Positions 16,601 through 25,739 of a stretch of 64,000 nt of DNA are shown here, piece by piece. The notes beneath the pieces are model-generated. The model was given only the letters and a program-made list of their open reading frames with translations. It did not search any database and was not told where the DNA came from. Source of the DNA: Candidatus Obscuribacter sp. (GTDB taxonomy: Bacteria; Cyanobacteriota; Vampirovibrionia; Obscuribacterales; Obscuribacteraceae). The stretch is from positions 620,001 to 684,000 of the forward strand of contig JADKDV010000003.1 of assembly GCA_016718315.1 (NCBI GenBank). Direction: 5' to 3'. The translations under genes and the position numbers were made by a program. The stretch's first letter is position 1, and each line of letters opens with the position of its first letter.

Positions 16601-17475
16601 GGACCAAATACAGCGCAGTCTTTAAGCTTGCTTTTGAGTCTAGCTGCGCCCATTTCGGTCACTCTTGTATCTCTCAACTCGAGGTGCTCGAGGGTAGCCA
16701 GATCACTGAGGTTGCTCACACCGTTATCGGTGATTTTTGTGCCATTTAAAAATAGTACTTTGATGCTCTTTGACTGAGCCAGTGGAGCCAGTGCTGCGTC
16801 TGTTATCTCGGTATCGTTGAGATAAAGAGTGGTTAGCTTGGTCAGCTTGGCTAGATCTGCTGCTGCTTTGTCGCTTACTTTGCTAAAGGAGAGGTCCAAC
16901 TCGTCCACCTCTGGCAGTACCTCCACAAGGAGGGCGACAGCTGGGTCAGCAATGGTTGAGGGCAGATGCAGCCTTTTGAGCGTTTTAAATTGGCTCAAAT
17001 GCTTCAGACCGTGCTCACTGATAGCCGTGCTCTTAAGCGCTAGAGTGGTCAGCTTGGGTAGTTTAGCCAGTTTATCCAGCTGCTCGTCGCGGATAGACGA
17101 GCCTGTCAGCCAGAGAGTCTCTATAGTGCTCAGACCACCGACTATATCCAGGTCGGCTTGACCAACAGTGGCAAAATCCAGACGCATTTCGACGAGCGGA
17201 CTGGCTGTCACTGCTTTGAGCACGCCAGTATTAAAGCTGCACATGGAAAAATCAGCAGAAGTAAGCTGGTTGAGCGACTCCTGTACTTTAGCGGTTTCTT
17301 TGTCATTAAAATCATATGAAAAGGCCAGTCCCAGGAGCTGTTCCTTGTCCATTTTGAGATTGACTTGCCCGGCCGCTTGACCGACCCAGGTCTTGGAATG
17401 GGGAAATTGATTGCCTGCAAAGTACAGATTTCCCGCAGATCTCGCCAGGGGGAAGCTGAGTTTCACATCCTGCAT
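16597..17475 (-). CDS. Leucine-rich-repeat protein, family A copy 1
   Basis: A 292-residue cytoplasmic protein. The N-terminal ~85 residues form a non-repeat domain that opens with a FPxARSxGxL motif. After that come about eight LRRs of 23-25 residues with the consensus LxxLxxLxLxxTxITDxGLxxL, typical of bacterial/planctomycete-like LRRs. LRRs usually bind protein partners. A second protein with the same N-terminal opening and repeat type is encoded at 62151-62888. ATG 17475 has AGGA at a suitable distance. It is divergent from the hydrolase gene at 17640 and its stop codon overlaps that of the upstream convergent gene. Confidence 0.85.
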   Translation of the reverse strand: MQDVKLSFPLARSAGNLYFAGNQFPHSKTWVGQAAGQVNLKMDKEQLLGLAFSYDFNDKETAKVQESLNQLTSADFSMCSFNTGVLKAVTASPLVEMRLDFATVGQADLDIVGGLSTIETLWLTGSSIRDEQLDKLAKLPKLTTLALKSTAISEHGLKHLSQFKTLKRLHLPSTIADPAVALLVEVLPEVDELDLSFSKVSDKAAADLAKLTKLTTLYLNDTEITDAALAPLAQSKSIKVLFLNGTKITDNGVSNLSDLATLEHLELRDTRVTEMGAARLKSKLKDCAVFGP

Positions 17476-17639
17476 ACTGCAATTCCTACTTTTTTAACTA
17501 ATATAGTGACTTTTATGGGGGAAACCGTGTCGCCATATTCTATAGGTTTGGCTACCCTGATTGTACTGGGGCAAGCCATACGTAACATTTGCTTGATTCC
17601 CCGGTCTCTCCTCCAACTCCCTGGGCTAAACATATACTT

Positions 17640-18482
17640 ATGACCGAATTTGACGACGGCTATGATAGCCGCTCTTTTAGAGATCCTGGACGCGATATGG
17701 ACAATATGGTGGCTCAAAATGCCATCAACATAATGCAACAGATGGGCGTGGATTTTGCTCCGCGCAATCAAAGAGTCAACCAGGACTGGCAGCGTCAGGA
17801 CGATTTTTATAGTCAGGCAAATGGCAATGGCGATTATCGCTATAGCCAAAATCAGGGACCTGTGGACTGGCAGGATGATGGACGGGGACGCTCTCAGGCT
17901 TTTTATGGTCAAGAGCAGGAAGTTTATAGAGATGATCCAGCTTACTCTCAGGCTGTTTACCGGCCTGATGACGCTAGACGTCCCGAAATGACCCAGGTGG
18001 CTCAGCGTGAATATAGTGCCGAAAGACCGCAGGCGCCAGGGCAGTGGACTCGATACGATTTTGCCGCCTTTGAAAGTCTCAATCAAGCCACTAGTCGGCT
18101 GGAAGGGCGCTCTATTAAAGAGTTTGACCGCAATATCGATCCCGATGTCGGTTGTGCTCGTAGTGTCAGCCAGGCCTTAAGTGACGCCTATGGCTACAAT
18201 ATCCGCGAGGTAAATGTGCGTAAGTTGGAAGGCACATTGAGAGGTCTTGGTTTTACCGAAGTAAGCACTAGAGACATCAAACCTTCCGATGTCATACTCG
18301 CTTATCGCGCCAATACCGATTATTCTCATTCGGCTATTTATATGGGTAATGGCCAGATTTTTAATAATGACAGCGAGCTGGGCATTATGCGTCGCCAATC
18401 TATAGATAAGTTCAATTCGGCCGAGTTTAAGCGCTTTGTTATTTTGCGCAGACCACCGGAAGTACCAGCGCTTTTGCGCTGA
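17640..18482 (+). CDS. NlpC/P60- or CHAP-like cysteine hydrolase with Gln-rich N-terminus
   Basis: The 280-residue protein has a low-complexity N-terminal half (Asp, Gln, Tyr, Arg) and a C-terminal domain resembling papain-like peptidoglycan hydrolases. A candidate catalytic cysteine is in VGCARSVSQAL (about Cys172), which would begin the first helix. The candidate histidine is in SHSAIYMGNG (about His230), followed by the FNND turn. That Cys-helix then His-strand-GNG layout is typical of NlpC/P60 and CHAP domains. No signal peptide is visible, so export would need another route. ATG 17640 is chosen over TTG 17589. Confidence 0.65.
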   Translation: MTEFDDGYDSRSFRDPGRDMDNMVAQNAINIMQQMGVDFAPRNQRVNQDWQRQDDFYSQANGNGDYRYSQNQGPVDWQDDGRGRSQAFYGQEQEVYRDDPAYSQAVYRPDDARRPEMTQVAQREYSAERPQAPGQWTRYDFAAFESLNQATSRLEGRSIKEFDRNIDPDVGCARSVSQALSDAYGYNIREVNVRKLEGTLRGLGFTEVSTRDIKPSDVILAYRANTDYSHSAIYMGNGQIFNNDSELGIMRRQSIDKFNSAEFKRFVILRRPPEVPALLR

Positions 18483-18516
18483 TACAAAAAGTGATTTGAT
18501 GTGCTAGCTTTTGCTG

Positions 18517-19494
18517 ATGGGCAAAAGTCTAAATCTCTGTGGTGCTCTCCTCTGGATGCTTGCCTTTGTCTGGCAACTTAACTGGACGCTACCTGCCTGC
18601 GCTCAACAAACCTGTAATCCACTAGATCCAAATAGTCCCTGTAATTTGCGCAACGGTTTTGGTGATGGTATTGATGCCACTGAAGGCGGTAGTGTATTGG
18701 ACGGCACAAGCGACATCGAGCAAGTCGATAGCATCATTTTTGTGCCAACTGACGTGATTCGTCCCTTCTTTCAAAATATTGAAGAAGGCGAAAATGAGTA
18801 CCAGTCAGTCAAACCATTTGGCTCAATCAAAGAGCCTGGCGACGCCTCGCCGCTCAAAGACGATCCAGATCATACTGGCTGGAGTCTCATAACTGGAGTG
18901 AGAGCAGCGTCGCTACTAGAGTTTGGTCTTGGTAAAGGGCGAGTATTGGCTAGCTCTACAGCTCCTGTAAAACTGGCTGACGGTGCTTATCGCCTCGGTC
19001 CTGGCGTTAGTTTGATAGCAGCCGATAAGCTCAGTCATCAGTCTACTTTTAAGACCATTTATGGCGAAATAGTACTGCCGCAAAATACTGAAGCTGTGGT
19101 GGAAGTTTGTGATGACTGTCTCAGGGTATTTAACCTGACAGCGCTTAAAGAGCCACTTTTGCTCTATGTGCCAGTAAGGGTGCCGGCTGTGCAGAGACAG
19201 GCTATTACAAGTATGGCTGGCACTGAGCTAGTTGTATCGCGAGACATTATCCACGAGCACCAGCTCCTGGTCGAGGACGAAGTGGCCAGGCGCAATCTCA
19301 CTAAGATTGCCGATAACTACGGTGTGTGCGAATTTAGCGTGGAAACTCTCTTTAGTCGTTCGGATTATCTCTCGCCAATACTCAAGCAGCTGCCACCACG
19401 GCTCAAAGCAGAGCTCATGAATAAATGGTCTAAAGTGGCAGCAGTGCTGTCTTTTACCCATGGGCGCAATGGTTTTATGTTAGTCAAAAAATAA
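18517..19494 (+). CDS. Exported protein, possibly FecR-like
   Basis: The 325-residue protein has a signal peptide ending near PACAQQ (about residue 31). The middle part (about 115-215) has alternating short strands with patterns such as TIYGEIVLPQNTEAVVEV, which loosely resemble FecR/LysM-adjacent beta domains; this is weak evidence. Four cysteines lie near the N-terminus of the mature part and two more in a CDDC pair. ATG 18517 is used, with an in-frame TTG at 18511. A 9-bp stem terminator follows directly. Confidence 0.7.
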   Translation: MGKSLNLCGALLWMLAFVWQLNWTLPACAQQTCNPLDPNSPCNLRNGFGDGIDATEGGSVLDGTSDIEQVDSIIFVPTDVIRPFFQNIEEGENEYQSVKPFGSIKEPGDASPLKDDPDHTGWSLITGVRAASLLEFGLGKGRVLASSTAPVKLADGAYRLGPGVSLIAADKLSHQSTFKTIYGEIVLPQNTEAVVEVCDDCLRVFNLTALKEPLLLYVPVRVPAVQRQAITSMAGTELVVSRDIIHEHQLLVEDEVARRNLTKIADNYGVCEFSVETLFSRSDYLSPILKQLPPRLKAELMNKWSKVAAVLSFTHGRNGFMLVKK

Positions 19495-19496
19495 GA

Positions 19497-19520
19497 AGGG
19501 GCACTGTATTTAGTGCCCCT
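19497..19520. terminator. Bidirectional intrinsic terminator
   Basis: AGGGGCACT (19497-19505) and AGTGCCCCT (19512-19520) form a perfect 9-bp stem with a 6-nt loop. It lies between the convergent exported-protein gene and metG and can serve both. The T-tail is short on either strand. Confidence 0.8.
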
Positions 19521-19525
19521 CTCAT

Positions 19526-21108
19526 TTAGATATTTTCTGGTTTTTTCTTGCCATCCATAGGCACGTCTACCAGCGCTGGTTCTTCCAATTTTTTAAATAT
19601 TGGTCCAGTATTGCGCACCTTTTGACCACTGGGGATAAGATCAAAAAATCCATCTGGTCTCTCGTTATCGCCAATTACTTCCAGTGCATCATCATGACCT
19701 AGTTGCCACCAGATATCAGAAGCAAATTTGGGAGCAAAGGGATAAATCATAAAGGCGATGCGGCGCAGCATCTCTACTGATGTATAGAGCACTTCACTGC
19801 CTTCTTTGACTTTGCCTTCTTTAAACTGCTTCCATGGGGCTTCGTCATTGACATACTTGTTGGTTTGATCGGCAATGGCCATAAAGGTTTCGATTGCTTT
19901 GGCAAATTCCAGTTTGGCCATGCAGCTGTCATAAACTGCATGCAGACTGTTGGCTTTTTCTCTCAGGTCATGCTCGGGACTGGCCTTAGGTATGAGACCG
20001 TCACAGTTGCGCTCAATCAGAGTGAGAGTGCGGTTAAGCAAATTGCCGATATTGTTAGCGAGGTCGGCATTTACTCTCGGTACAAAGTCAGCGAGACTAA
20101 AGTCACCGTCTTGATCAAATGAGTTGGCACAAAGCAGGTAATAGCGCACAGCGTCAGCACCGTAGTGCTCTACCAGTTTGTTTGGATCGATAACATTACC
20201 CAGTGATTTTGATAATTTTTGACCCTCTACTGTGATAAAGCCATGGGCAAAAATCTGCTTGGGCAATGGGATACCAGCAGCCATCAAAAAGGCGATCCAG
20301 TAAATACTATGAAACTTGGTGATATCTTTGCCGATAAGATGCAAGTCGGCTGGCCAGTATGTCTTAAACTGCTCATCGTCAGTAAGATAGCCAACTCCAG
20401 TGATGTAATTGGTGAGGGCATCCATCCAAACATAGATGACTTGATCATCATCGCCAGGGATAGCAATACCCCAGGAGAGACTCTTGCGTGAGCGCGATAC
20501 GCTAAAGTCACCGAGTTCGGGATCGTTTAGCTGGTTCAATACTTCTTTGCGACGACCATCTGGTCTGACCACTTCCGGATTTTTTTCGAGCCACTCTTTT
20601 ATTTGTGGTTTGTACTTGGTCAGCTTAAAAAAGTAGTTGTCTTCGGCCAGTACTTTAGGTGCTTTTTTGTGAGTGGGGCAATTACCTTGCTCGTCTAGAT
20701 CGCGCTCTCTGACAAAGTCTTCACAACCTTCGCAATAAAGACCGTTGTAAGTAGACTTGTAGATATCGCCCTGTTCTTTGAGCTTGGCAAATAGATGCTG
20801 TACTACTTTGGCGTGACGACTCTCGGTGGTGCGAATAAAGTAGTCAAATGACAAATTGAGATTGCGCCACGATTTTTCGAAGGTGGAGCTGATTTGATCG
20901 CAAAGGCAATCGGTGTCATACCGGCTGCTTCAGCCGATTTTTCGACTTTTGAGCCGTGCTCGTCGACACCGGTAAGGAAGAAAACGTTGGCCCCGTTCAG
21001 TCTGTGATAACGAGCCACCACATCGGCTGCTATCTTTTCGTAGGCATGACCAATGTGCGGAGCGGCATTAACGTAGTCGATGGCTGTTGTGACATAGAAC
21101 TTTTTCAT
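19526..21108 (-). pseudogene. metG: Methionyl-tRNA synthetase, interrupted by a one-base frameshift
   Basis: MetRS charges tRNA-Met. The N-terminal part (21108 to about 20900) has the class I HIGH motif in APHIGHAYEK and ends in AAGMTPIAFA. The rest continues in another frame (about 20897 to 19526) with DYFIRTTESRH, the zinc-knuckle cysteines CEGC, the KLSKSLGN signature and the anticodon-binding helices. Joined, they give about 527 residues, the size of the short MetRS type without a C-terminal tRNA-binding domain. One base is missing between 20899 and 20900, at GC|GATC on the coding strand. Since metG is normally essential and both halves are well conserved, a sequencing or assembly error is the simplest explanation. 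Confidence 0.9.
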
Positions 21109-21239
21109 GGAGAGCGCCAAATCCTATACAATATTGATGCTGTAGTCGGTCAATCATAATACAGACCGAGCTGGTTGCCTCAGCCATGTAAGTATATGTA
21201 GCCACAGGCAGTGTTAAATAAGTCAGAGAGGTCGGGAAG

Positions 21240-22505
21240 ATGAAAAAGGGTTCCAAAAAGCGGGAAAGCAACTTCGAATCTTTCAATCCACTTGAGAACA
21301 AAAAGGTTTTACTCGGTGTAAGTGGCGGTATTGCTGCTTACAAAGCTTGCGATATCGCCTCCATGTTGCGCCGGGCTGGTGCTGACGTGCACGCTGTGCT
21401 CACTCCCAACGCCAAAGAGTTTATTACTCCTTTGTCTTTGACCACCATAACCCGCAATCAGACTCATTGTGAGCAATATGGGCCGAGTGCTGATTGGCGT
21501 CCTGAGCATATCGATCTGGCTAAAAAGTGCGATTTGATTTTGATTGCTCCAGCTACCGCTGACTTAATTGCCAAGCTTGCCACTGGTATCTGTGATGACC
21601 TTTTGACAACAATGGTCTTGGCCAGTCAGGCAAAAGTAATGATTGCCCCAGCCATGAATCCTGTGATGTTGCAACATCCAGCCACTCAATACAATCTCTC
21701 AGTCCTCGAAAACCGCTACCGTTACGACATCATCCCGCCAGAATACGGCGAAGTCGCTTGTGGTGATGTCGGCGTCGGCAAAATGGCCAGTGTCGAAACC
21801 ATCATCGCTGCTGTGGCCAGCCGCTTGCTTGTACACCGTACACTGGCTACTAAACGTCTAATAGTGACTGCTGGTGGCACCAGAGAGCCTATCGATCCGG
21901 TCCGCTTTATTGGTAACCGCTCATCTGGCAAGATGGGCATAGCCATGGCAGATGCCGCTCACAGCCGTGGTGCTGAAGTCACCCTGGTATCTACTGTCAA
22001 CATCGAAAGAGCCTATCCAGTAGTGGTAGTTGAGACTGCTCAAGAGATGCAAGAAGCTGTAGAAGCCGAGTTTGATAGTTGTGACGCGCTGGTTATGACC
22101 GCTGCTGTAGCTGACTTTAGACCACTGGCAGTAAGCAGCCACAAAATCAAAAAGACCGATAGCGAGGACATCGTCCTGGAGCTAACTAAAAACCCTGACA
22201 TCATCGACTTGCTTGGTCGTGTCAAGCGCAAAGATCAGGTCATTGTTGGCTTTGCTGCTGAGTCTGAGGCCCTTTTGTCCAATGCTGCCAGTAAGCTCAA
22301 GCGCAAAAACCTCGATATGATTGTTGGCAACGATATTTCGGTGCCTGACATTGGGTTTGGCTCAGATGACAATGCCGTTGTAATCATGTCCGCCGACGGC
22401 ACCCGCGAAAACCTGCCGCGCATGCCCAAGCGGGCCATTGCCGAGCATATTTGCGATTTACTTTCGGAGCGCTTCCAAGTGCTCGAATCAGAACCTGTCG
22501 TCTAA
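21240..22505 (+). CDS. coaBC: Phosphopantothenoylcysteine decarboxylase / phosphopantothenate-cysteine ligase
   Basis: This bifunctional enzyme makes 4'-phosphopantetheine in coenzyme A synthesis. The N-terminal flavodoxin-like CoaC half shows GVSGGIAAYKA, the ICDDLLTT and PAMNPVM motifs, and the active-site CGDVGVGKMA loop. The C-terminal CoaB ligase half shows GGTREPIDPVRFIGNRSSGKMG and the KKTD/NPDI region. The length of 421 residues is normal. ATG 21240 opens a Lys-rich extension of about 18 residues. It is divergent from metG, and coenzyme A links it to the acyl-CoA enzymes in the window. Confidence 0.95.
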   Translation: MKKGSKKRESNFESFNPLENKKVLLGVSGGIAAYKACDIASMLRRAGADVHAVLTPNAKEFITPLSLTTITRNQTHCEQYGPSADWRPEHIDLAKKCDLILIAPATADLIAKLATGICDDLLTTMVLASQAKVMIAPAMNPVMLQHPATQYNLSVLENRYRYDIIPPEYGEVACGDVGVGKMASVETIIAAVASRLLVHRTLATKRLIVTAGGTREPIDPVRFIGNRSSGKMGIAMADAAHSRGAEVTLVSTVNIERAYPVVVVETAQEMQEAVEAEFDSCDALVMTAAVADFRPLAVSSHKIKKTDSEDIVLELTKNPDIIDLLGRVKRKDQVIVGFAAESEALLSNAASKLKRKNLDMIVGNDISVPDIGFGSDDNAVVIMSADGTRENLPRMPKRAIAEHICDLLSERFQVLESEPVV

Positions 22506-22593
22506 ACAAAAGATAGACAAAAGTGCACAAATCGAGCTACTTAGCAAGCTTGATGATATACTCACATGTTTGGATGTAACCGGAGTGATGTTC

Positions 22594-22965
22594 ATGGGCA
22601 GAGCCGATAATCGCGAAATTCAAATCGTAGCTAAAGAAGATAGTCAGTGGGGCTACTGGCTCACAGGGCTGGTTGTCGGGGCTGTTGGTGGGGCTACACT
22701 GGCCTTCCTTACTGCACCAAAGTCTGGCACCGAGTTGCGCGGCAGTTTGCAGCGCTCCGCCAAAAATGTGCCTGAGCGCATGAGCGAAGTGGTTGATGAT
22801 TCTCTCGACCTTTACGCTTCATTCCTCAATTACTGCCAGTTGACTCTAGAAGAGCAAACTTTGCGTTTTAAAAGAGCAGTTGCCGCAGGCAAACTGGCCG
22901 CTGCCAAAAAACGTGAAGAAATCGAATTTGGTGGCAGCTCACAATTGCCTTTTCAGCACAGATAA
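22594..22965 (+). CDS. YtxH-domain small membrane protein
   Basis: The 123-residue protein has a glycine-rich transmembrane helix (GLVVGAVGGATLAFLTAPKSG, split here as GLVVGAVGGATLAFL and TAPKSG) followed by ELRGSLQ, the usual layout of YtxH/gas-vesicle-like proteins. The remainder is amphipathic helix with many Lys and Glu. Its role is unknown; the family is linked to stress and the envelope. I chose ATG 22594 because GGAG at 22582-22585 lies 8 bases upstream. An open frame extends back to 22438 inside coaBC, which looks like a shadow. Confidence 0.8.
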   Translation: MGRADNREIQIVAKEDSQWGYWLTGLVVGAVGGATLAFLTAPKSGTELRGSLQRSAKNVPERMSEVVDDSLDLYASFLNYCQLTLEEQTLRFKRAVAAGKLAAAKKREEIEFGGSSQLPFQHR

Positions 22966-23016
22966 GTATTCGGCGCTAACTCACAGTTGAGTTAATCAGA
23001 GATAAAGGACTTTATA

Positions 23017-23433
23017 GTGGAACAACTCTCAAGCAGCCTGAATATTCTGGTGGCTGTCTCTCTAATTTTTCTTGCTGTCTCACTGATGGCTGTCAGTATG
23101 CCTCTTATGTCCATGGTCAAGCAATCTGAGCGCACACTCAGTGCTCTCGAGCGTTTGCTTGGCACAGTCGACAGAGAGCTTGGACCGACCCTCAAACAGG
23201 TTGATGCTCTGCTTGGCACCGTTATTGAGCTCAAAGGTAAGGCCGAGCGCTCCATTGGCGATGTATCTGGCAAAGTCGGAGACGTCACCGGCGGTATCAC
23301 TAAAGCAGCTGACCAGTATAAAAAACAATCTTCGGTTGTTGGTGCCGGTTTTATGGCAGGCTTGAGAGCCTATCTCGAGCCCAAAAAAGATCGCAACAAA
23401 GAATCAAGAACTTTGTCAGAAGTGAGCAAGTAA
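23017..23433 (+). CDS. DUF948-like membrane coiled-coil protein
   Basis: The 138-residue protein has one N-terminal transmembrane helix (about residues 9-32), then a periodic helical region (ERTLSALERLLGTVDRELG and on to about 105) like that of DUF948 proteins. The end is basic. It sits between two YtxH-domain genes, an arrangement that recurs in Firmicutes and cyanobacteria and suggests a common envelope role. The start is GTG at 23017, after ATAAAGGA. Confidence 0.75.
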   Translation: MEQLSSSLNILVAVSLIFLAVSLMAVSMPLMSMVKQSERTLSALERLLGTVDRELGPTLKQVDALLGTVIELKGKAERSIGDVSGKVGDVTGGITKAADQYKKQSSVVGAGFMAGLRAYLEPKKDRNKESRTLSEVSK

Positions 23434-23506
23434 GTATTTAGATCTAAAAGATTTTGGGTAACCAGTAAGTAGCTAGAAAGTTTGGAAGTTTAAGGTAGAG
23501 GTTTAT

Positions 23507-23842
23507 ATGAGTAGATTTTTTGAAGGTTTAGTAGTGGGCGGAGTGCTCGGATATATTGTCGGCATCCTTTCAGCTCCTAAGTCTGGTGCAGATCTTCGTC
23601 GGCAGATTGCAGACAATTCCGAAGATCTCTACAAACAAGCATCCGATTCGCTTACTGACATAAAAGAAAAGACCGGCACCACCATTAGCGATTTGCAAAC
23701 AAAGAGCAATGATGTCATCAAAAAAGCTAGCGACAGCGTTGCTGGCACCAAAGACCAGATTGCACACAAGCTCCAGGAGCTGGCTGGTCAGGGCAAGCAA
23801 GTAATGGTTGATGACGTCGAAAACGCTGCTAGCGGCGGCTAA
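23507..23842 (+). CDS. YtxH-domain small membrane protein
   Basis: The 111-residue protein has the transmembrane segment GLVVGGVLGYIVGILSAPKSG (about residues 6-25, split by family position at SAPKSG), then ADLRRQI, matching the YtxH pattern almost exactly. The rest is a long amphipathic helix with Lys/Asp/Ser spacing. It is shorter than, but clearly a relative of, the protein at 22594-22965. ATG 23507 follows GGTAGAGG. The third gene of the small envelope cluster. Confidence 0.85.
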   Translation: MSRFFEGLVVGGVLGYIVGILSAPKSGADLRRQIADNSEDLYKQASDSLTDIKEKTGTTISDLQTKSNDVIKKASDSVAGTKDQIAHKLQELAGQGKQVMVDDVENAASGG

Positions 23843-23861
23843 TTTTTAATTGGAGAGGCAA

Positions 23862-24593
23862 CTGTATCGTCTCAACCGGGCCATCGCTATGTGCGGACTG
23901 GCCAGCAGGCGCAAAGCGGATGAGCTTATCGCCAGTGGTCTTGTGCGCGTAAACGGCAAAAAAGTTGTCGACTTTAATACGATGGTGGATTTGGAGCAAG
24001 ATAAGCTCGTGGTGGATGGCTACAAAGCCGAGCCACTGGTGCTCGACTACATCGTCATGAATAAGCCCAAAGGTGTGGTCACCACATGCTTTGACGATCA
24101 AGGTCGCAAGATAGTGCTGGACCTTTTGCCTCCCGAATTAAGACACCTCAAGCCCGTCGGTCGTCTAGATACAGACTCCGAGGGGCTTTTGCTCCTTACC
24201 AATGACGGCAATCTGGCTAAAGCCTTGACCCATCCCAGTCACGATGTGCCCAAGCTCTACGAAGTTACTGTCAAAGGCAAAGTCCTTGCTGAACACATTG
24301 AAACACTCTCATCTGGCGTGCGGTTGTCAGAAGGTGTTACGCGCGCGGCAAGAGTAAGCAAAATTTCTGCAAATTCATTTGAATCAACACTCAGAATCGA
24401 GATATTTGAAGGGCGAAACCGGCAAATCAGGCGCATGTGCGCTAAGGTGGGATTACCGGTAACGAGGTTGGTCAGGGTTGCCATTGGTGGGTTACAATTG
24501 AAGCACCTGGAGCCAGGTTACTGGCGTCATTTATCGGATAACGAGTTGTCTTCACTGTACAGGCAGTCCAGCAAACAACAAACCAAAAAATAA
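23862..24593 (+). CDS. rluB: 16S/23S rRNA pseudouridine synthase, RluB/RsuA type
   Basis: This enzyme isomerises a specific uridine of rRNA to pseudouridine. An S4 RNA-binding domain fills the first 60 residues (RLNRAIAMCGLASRRKADELI), the catalytic Asp is in GRLDTDSEGLLLLTNDG, and GRNRQIRRM marks the end of the family core. The start is uncertain. CTG 23862 has an excellent ribosome binding site, GGAGAGG at 23852-23858; TTG 23850 is in frame but has none; the first ATG would cut the S4 domain. Its product helps ribosome assembly, as do L19, RbgA and RimO nearby. Confidence 0.9.
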   Translation: MYRLNRAIAMCGLASRRKADELIASGLVRVNGKKVVDFNTMVDLEQDKLVVDGYKAEPLVLDYIVMNKPKGVVTTCFDDQGRKIVLDLLPPELRHLKPVGRLDTDSEGLLLLTNDGNLAKALTHPSHDVPKLYEVTVKGKVLAEHIETLSSGVRLSEGVTRAARVSKISANSFESTLRIEIFEGRNRQIRRMCAKVGLPVTRLVRVAIGGLQLKHLEPGYWRHLSDNELSSLYRQSSKQQTKK

Positions 24594-24626
24594 ATTGCAT
24601 TAGTACAAAAAATAGGACTGTAAACG

Positions 24627-25697
24627 GTGAGCACTGCCACGATGTCTCTAGAGCAGATAGGTCAAAAACTCAAATCCGCGCGTGAAATGCAAGGTCTAAG
24701 TCTTGGTCAGGTCTACGACCGCACCAAAATCCCCATGAGTTCACTGGAAGCAATTGAGACAGGTCGCGGCGATGACTTGCCAGAGCCAGTGTATGTTGCT
24801 GGTTTTATCAAACGCTATGGCGACATGCTGGGTCTATCCGGTCAGGCACTGGCAGATGAATACAAAAAAGCCGGTCAGTCCATGGACAATGCACGCTCCG
24901 GACTGTTTGGTATGGGCAAAGGCGGTGGTCGCGAAGTGCCACCCGCACCAATGACCTATGTCACCAAAAGCCGCGTCGAATCAGAAGCACCGAGTTTTAC
25001 CCGCACATTCTTTTATCCTAGTTTATTGCTAGTGGCAGTACTGGCCTCTGTCTGTGGACTGATTGCCTGGAATCAAAGCCAGCTCAATAGCCAGGACCCT
25101 GGTGTACTGGCGCTGCGCGACTCAGCTACACGCTACAACGCTGCTGGCAATCAAGTACCAGTCCAGCCCAATCAATTGCCTGCTGCCAATGTGGCTACTA
25201 CTCAAGCTGCTCCAGTCGAAGCAAAAGTGGCATTGTCAGCCACTCAGCACGTATGGGTCGAAGTTAAGGCTGTCTCATCCGGTGCATCGCTCTTTACTGG
25301 TTATCTAGAGAGCGGTGACAAAAAAGAATACACTGATCCTCAGGGAGTGACAGTCAGAGCCGGTAACGGCGGATCACTCACCGTAGAAAATCAAGGCAAA
25401 TCGGAAGTATTTGGCGCTCCTGGTAAAGTCAGAGAATTTACCTATATGGCTCCTGTACCGCAGGTAACACAAGTTGCCACTGACACTACTGGTCAAACAG
25501 GCACAACGCCTGTAAAGCCTGTTACAAATGTAAAGAGGCCCGTTGTCCGCCGCACTACTGGCGAAACCGGCTCCAGTCCTGTCAGACGCCCCCGTCGTGT
25601 GGATGATGGCGGCACCAGAGACATACCTGGCGCAACTGGTGGCCGATCTATAGATGTACCTTACAGATACAATGATGGTCGTCTTGATAACGACTAA
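24627..25697 (+). CDS. RodZ-like helix-turn-helix membrane protein
   Basis: The 356-residue protein starts with an HTH_25 domain (LKSAREMQGLSLGQVYDRTKIPMSSLEAIETG and on, about residues 10-80), like that of RodZ/cytoskeletal regulators. A transmembrane helix lies at about 130-150. A C-terminal beta domain of the RodZ DUF4115 kind follows to about 270, then a Thr/Gly/Arg-rich tail. RodZ binds MreB from the inner face of the membrane; the window also has the mre operon at 9.6-14 kb. The start is GTG at 24627. There is no direct evidence that it acts in cell shape here. Confidence 0.82.
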   Translation: MSTATMSLEQIGQKLKSAREMQGLSLGQVYDRTKIPMSSLEAIETGRGDDLPEPVYVAGFIKRYGDMLGLSGQALADEYKKAGQSMDNARSGLFGMGKGGGREVPPAPMTYVTKSRVESEAPSFTRTFFYPSLLLVAVLASVCGLIAWNQSQLNSQDPGVLALRDSATRYNAAGNQVPVQPNQLPAANVATTQAAPVEAKVALSATQHVWVEVKAVSSGASLFTGYLESGDKKEYTDPQGVTVRAGNGGSLTVENQGKSEVFGAPGKVREFTYMAPVPQVTQVATDTTGQTGTTPVKPVTNVKRPVVRRTTGETGSSPVRRPRRVDDGGTRDIPGATGGRSIDVPYRYNDGRLDND

Positions 25698-25739
25698 TCT
25701 GCTGATACTCTAGTTGTCAGTGCATTGCTGGAGGTTTTA

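Noticed and set aside
20803..20911. Programmed ribosomal frameshifting in metG
   Set aside because: I see no classic slippery heptamer at the junction and no obvious downstream pseudoknot, so an error or mutation is simpler. It stays open until reads are checked.
24627..25697. Cytoplasmic transcription factor reading of the RodZ-like protein
   Set aside because: The HTH is followed by a transmembrane helix and a C-terminal beta domain, which is the RodZ layout rather than that of a soluble regulator.
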